NCBI RefSeq assembly: GCF_026151205.1
Contig: NC_087076.1
Coordinates: 18,965,919-19,029,918, forward strand
Length of the DNA stretch: 64,000 nt
Direction of reading: 5' to 3'
DNA from: Bolinopsis microptera
Taxonomy: Eukaryota > Ctenophora > Tentaculata > Lobata > Bolinopsidae
Part shown: in pieces, positions 55,901-61,900 of the stretch
Layout: every line of letters starts with the position of its first letter
Position numbering within the stretch: position 1 is the first letter of the stretch
The notes under the pieces: model-generated
The model's input: the letters and a program-made list of their open reading frames with translations, nothing else
Database searches by the model: none
What the model was told of the DNA's origin: nothing
Program-made: the position numbers and the translations under genes

Positions 55901-58900
55901 TATCATTAAATATTAATACTGTTGATATTGCTTTTGTTCTTTCGTCAAAAAGGCAGTTAATGGACCAACACAATAAGTGTAATTTATACCACTGCTCCTG
56001 AAGTTTAATCTCAGAGCTGCAGGGTAGGACGTAGGTAAAGAAGGATAACTTTATCCGCATGAAACCATCTATAATACCACGGTGTCCCGAGCACAGGACT
56101 TAAGGATACTTAACCTACTTTACCATTAAGACTACATTATAAAGGCAGTTATAATCCGATTTCAAAGTTCCCACTATAATAATTGATCCGTTGAAGGCAA
56201 CGGCCACTGCGGTGTTAGGCTACCTCATTACTAAAATGCTCGAGTCGATGTTTCGAGCGTGCATGCTGTCATGGCTTTAAGTGGCCCTTAAGTGTGAATC
56301 ATGGATCGGTAAGTACTAAATTAACTTTAAGTGCTTAACTTAGAGTTACATGAGTTACGATGTTACACAAGTGGACTCTAGATTTCCATCAACTTACAAA
56401 TATCCAAAGAGTGAGTATCACTCTACTGTGCCGATATCGTCTGGAGTATCTGCCAATTCAAAAGTAATGAGAAATTCAAAAGTAATGAGATAAAATGAAC
56501 TTGTCGATGATTCTTTCTCGCAGATCTATTATTTAGCCTTTCAGTTCCTTATTCAGTTCAAAACTAAAAGATACTTAAAGGATAACAAGTAACTCAATAA
56601 GAAAACTGTGACGTTTATCATCTCAAACTTTAACTTTAAGTTAACCTACAATATAACGGAATAAGTTTACATAGTCCCGATGAGTAATACTATTGATGGA
56701 ACTCTCCACTTTCTATCAGTTAGGTTGAGAATAAAGTTCAATTAGCTCGTCTGGTCTTGATCTCTCTGTGCTTTCAAATTCAATGAATTATTTTATCCTA
56801 GAAATGTACGAAGTTAGGGAAGATCTAACCTCTAGATTGGATGACAACTTTAGTCTGCTGAAAATGTCTGCTGCTCTGAAGACCGAAACTACAGCAAGCA
56901 GGGATGCTGTTTATTTGGCACAAAATATGTAGAATGAACCACCATATCAAGGATAGCATGAATACACTCTGCCTGCCTCTGGGGAAGAGGAATCTGGGGA
57001 AATCTATCGTGGAATGAGTCGGGGAATTTAAAAATGCCCGAATGCCGAGAGGATGAAAACCAGAGAAGAGTCTTGAGATAATGGGCTTAAATAAATAGCA
57101 TGAAGATGCTCAAGATAATGAGTTATCAGCAAAAAAATAGGAATTATGTCACTCCGGAGTCGTTTGGTCCAGTTTCTCGGGCATAAAAAGGCCTTTATCG
57201 CGATTCGCGAAGTTGACAATAATAGTAATATGTTGGTTGTCAAAGATGTCATTGATGGAGAGGTAATAATGCTGAAAGTATTGCCCCCGCAGTTGTGTAA
57301 TATCTGAGCACTGCCCAAGAAATTGAGAGACAGTCTCTTCTTCATCGCCGCACATAGGACAGGCACAACGGTCAAATTAATACACAAAATTGAGGTTCGA
57401 AAGAATATATATTTATCGTGGACAAATCTATTTGTAATCTTACCACCTCGCAGCAGGATGACAATAATGACCACTATAACACCCTGTTCACACTTCACCC
57501 TACCTCTGATGCTATACCACTCGATTAATGAAATCCCCGCGTTACCTGATCAATAATCTGTTAACCTGTCGAGTACCGGGCGGTAAACTGCGGTAAAGAA
57601 TTGGAACACCTCGTGATATGACTCCGGTTTACTGTTGTAAAATTTAGGAACTTAGTCATGATCACCTTGAGCTTCACGTTCAGTGTTCTTATAATCAAAG
57701 GCTACTTTTCACCAATGGAATTACAGCTGATATCTGAATCAGAAGTTTTAAAACTTCCCAACTTTAATTTTATGCCCAAAACAATGCTTTATTGTCGTAG
57801 TTTTCATGTAAAAAATATCGCAAGGCAACAACCATGTTGTGAAACATTTCATCTTACACTTCCACCTCCTCAGATACATATCAAACATGTCAGAGGAGAA
57901 TGCCGGACACTACAGAGCTAAGGTCACGTTCGGGACCCTGACACTGGAACTAGACGCAACTGTAACCCACCTTAAGTTCCTGGAGCTGTCTACTTCCATA
58001 CCACTTCCGGTGGAGTTCAACACTTACTACTTAACCTGTCGGTTTAGTGGTATTATTGGAAAAGCAGTTCCGCTCATCACCTGGTTCAAGGACAACACAC
58101 CGGTGAGTTAATAGAGCTAGTGGGTATCTGGGGGTGGTTAGCGGGGTTATTTATTCTATTATTTACATTTTTACTGCTGTCATCGAATTTTATCAATTCA
58201 GGCTTTGGAATTTGAATACTATAGTTGTTTTCCCGCTTTGGGAATAAAATCAGGACTGCAACTTCCCGACAAGAATTATATTTATCTTTTTCTAAATTAG
58301 CCTCGCCGAGATTTATTAACGATTTGAGGGTTATATGAGTACTACCATCTATGGTAAGATTATAAGAAAGAACGCGACTTTAAATTTATAATCGGAGCAC
58401 TATACCAAAATGATGGAATATTGTTAATTAAAATTTCAACTTCAAGCTCTAGTCGCGCCAGAATGTCAATTCATTTAGCAATGTTACCTTGTGGATTTTA
58501 TTGACTGTAGTGCAATGACAAGTGATTCCGTTTTAAACGAAATTAGAGAGTCAAGAAATTACCTTGTCTGTCGTCATGAGAACAATTTTGGTGGGTTGTT
58601 CTTGATTTCGTCAATTCACCTGCCATTAATGACACTTCACCCGTCAGTGATCCTTCTGTTTTCAATTGATCGTTCCCTATGAAATTTTTTGATATCCAAT
58701 ACAATAGATTGCATAGAGAATTTATGGTCGAGAAAGCAAGTAATTCAATATTGCATGAAATATAATTTCTGATATCCAATGATACTCAGATAGCACAGAA
58801 ATAAACCCGGTGAAGCTTGCAAAGTTAGCATATCATTTAACCACTCCTCGTGTCCTCAGTTCTCGAAGATAGAAAACGGCTTCATCAGCACGAACACCCA

Positions 58901-61900
58901 GAACGACATGACAACAAGCAAAGTGGTGATAACCCTAGCTAACTCCACTTACCACGACGGGGTCTACAACTGTTCGGCTACCTACGCTGATGTACTGCCC
59001 ACGTTCGGGGGCACCCTCAAGTCTCCTAACAACAAACCTATCACAGTGCTCTGTGAGTTATGTTTTGTGTGTGCTTTAGTTTGTGTTGTGTGATAGTAAG
59101 GATTCAAGAGGAGATGCCTGAATTATAATGTAGGACTGATAATTTAGTCCGCTCATAATTTAGTCCTAATCGCTCATTTTAAATGATTGCGTTTTAAGTC
59201 AGGTCTGGCAAGCGTACCCTGGATATCCCTATAACTGACTATAATCTCAGATACGATTGACATAGTTGCACCACTAACTTCGAAGGAAGGGGAATCGATA
59301 ACAATGAAATGCCGGGGTAGCTATGATCCAAGTTTGGGAACCAAAGACAGCTCAAGTTATAAGTTTGTCTGGTTCTACGGCGAGCAAATAATCCAAGAGG
59401 TATTATTTCATATTTATGCAGAATATATAAATGTAACCTTTTAAATCTGGTAAAGTTTTTCTAATATATTTATAAATGACTGAAAGCTGAAAAAGTACGA
59501 CACTGTGCCATTAGCAATCGCGAATCAATTTGGCTATCAGCCTGCTAAGGAGGCGGCGGGAGCCAAGTTACTTTTTATTTGAAACTTGAGATACCAGTCT
59601 GACCAGTGAATTAGAACTACATCTGCAATCACCAAATTTTGATTTGTGACCCAAAACGATCATAACCTGGCCAGGTATTAAATTTCATATGATACAATTT
59701 TAGAACTTTTACACCTGCTTTTGCTAAACCTTCCAACTTCTAAGTTCTCACATTGCACAAATTTAAGTCACTAAACGTAAACGTTTTTAAATCTAAAATC
59801 TCCGGCATCTAAAGATGTTTGATAACATGGAATTTGCAGGAGTCTATTTTTGTTTAGCATTGAGAGCATTGAGAGTATTAAATATCTAGTTCCCTTACAA
59901 TGAAAGGTAATCATACAACTAACACCTAAAACGTATTTACCAGTATAATTGACCGAAACACAATCCCTCAGAAATCCAGCGCAATAACAAATAACGGGAA
60001 GATTATCGAGAGTTTGTACGTTATCGAGGAGGCAGGGGGAGTGAACAACGGTACCTACAGCTGCAAAGCACTCTACATCATGAACGGGGAGGAGTTGCCA
60101 GGGAAAACTACTCAGCACTCAAGTATTTGTCGAGGGTACGTGATCAGCGCTAGCTACATTATTCTCAACATTATTGTACATTTCCCATTTTATGCAGTTT
60201 TGCTTAAGGTATTTCAGCACACGGCCCACGGGACCCTGACGTTGGGGTTAAGTAATTTATAGGTCGTTTGAAATCGAGATATTAATTTGGCTCCCGAAGG
60301 TCATGTTATCCGGAGCCTTATTTGAGTGACCCAGTATCTGTCTGATGAATGATCATTTATCAACTATTGACAGTCGGGCACTTAACATAACACCTACACT
60401 ACTCTCAAGTTTTCATTAAACCGTTATTTTCAGAGATTTGTACTTTACCGGTGGTTGTGGGTGGAAGCTGGCATGAGAAAACAGAAGCTGGAGATCTTGT
60501 TCCTAAAAAAGACACAACAGCTTTTGCTGGGAAAGTTTTGTACCTCGTATGCGCACCTGACTACACCAATAAAGGTGGGATAATAATCTTTATCTACGTG
60601 AAATTTGTCAGCTTGTTCTTTTCAGCACTTGAGACACGTGCCAATCTGTTAAAACGTGCCAATCTGTTTAACTCAAATTAACGATCAATTTAAAATCACT
60701 GACAATAAAATTGTATCCAACACTTTCACCTCAGGACCTGCCTTCAAAGTGTGTCTCCCCGGGGGTTCTTTCAGCGAAAGCTTGACCTGTGAGAAGAAAC
60801 CAGAGGACGCTAAGTGCCCGAATATAAAATCGTCAGATGAAGGATCATCAAGCTGCGCTGTGGTGGATGACTTATTCTCTTGTAACTTCACCTGTACTAC
60901 CGGTGTCATTTATAACGGGAAGTCTCTTCAGAAGTGGGAGGTTAGTTCTATCATCTGAATCATGTATTAATATTATAGGTGATAAGGAATCCATCGCTAA
61001 TCTACGGCACAAAGGGACTGAAATTAATTTTCTATTTTAGATACTAGACATAAGATTTTTACTGTAACGACCACCCTGCAGGTCAAGACTTGTAACACCA
61101 CGACCAAGCTCTGGTCAGATCAGGTGACACCCGAAGCGTACTGGTCCGTTTGTACGGTTGAGGCTGAGCCTGCAGGCAGATATTATCGTGTTGACGTCCT
61201 GTTTGAACCCAACGTTGACTGCTCTCAAGTTCCCGACTTCCCTGCCCAGCTCAACACTTTTTTCACAAGCAACAAGGACCATTACAAGTGTATCAAGAAC
61301 CAGCAATGTCGTCTACTATCATCGGACTCCACCTGTACCGACAACGCTAACAAAACCATCACCATCTCCTTCACCATGAGCCAGCTGGTGACCATGAGCG
61401 ATGACAGTATATTTGAAGCGTTCGACCAAGCCCTGGATATCCACATAAGAATTGGAGTATTTGTCCTGACCAAGTCAGAAGGGAGGAAGAGATCAGCAGG
61501 AGTAGTAACGGCGACAAGTTACTTAGACACCAGCTGGATAGATTGTGAGGACGGTTGGGGTCGGGTAGAGGAGCGTTGTGTGCAGTGTCCTGCTGGGTTC
61601 AAGAGCAACAAACAGACCCGGTACCCCTGTGAGATCTGCTCTGGTGGCACCTTCACCTCACTGCCTGGTAAGGACGAGTGTACCAGCTGCCCGGAAAATA
61701 CCAGTACGCCCTCTAACGGGGCTACATCAGCTGACATGTGCATGGTCCTCTGTAATATCCCCAAAATTACAAACGGCAACACTTTCCCCTTCGTCAACTT
61801 CAACGTTACCTCCGATCAGGATGTAACTATCACGTGTAACTCTAACCCGTCTGATTTCCACGATACTTCATATTACGCTCTAGAGTTCGGACAGGAGAGT

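Noticed and set aside
57028-57498. 156-codon minus-strand ORF as a novel membrane protein
   Set aside because: The neighbouring frame carries the Cys-rich end of a LINE reverse transcriptase, so the hydrophobic ORF is an out-of-frame reading of a retroelement remnant.
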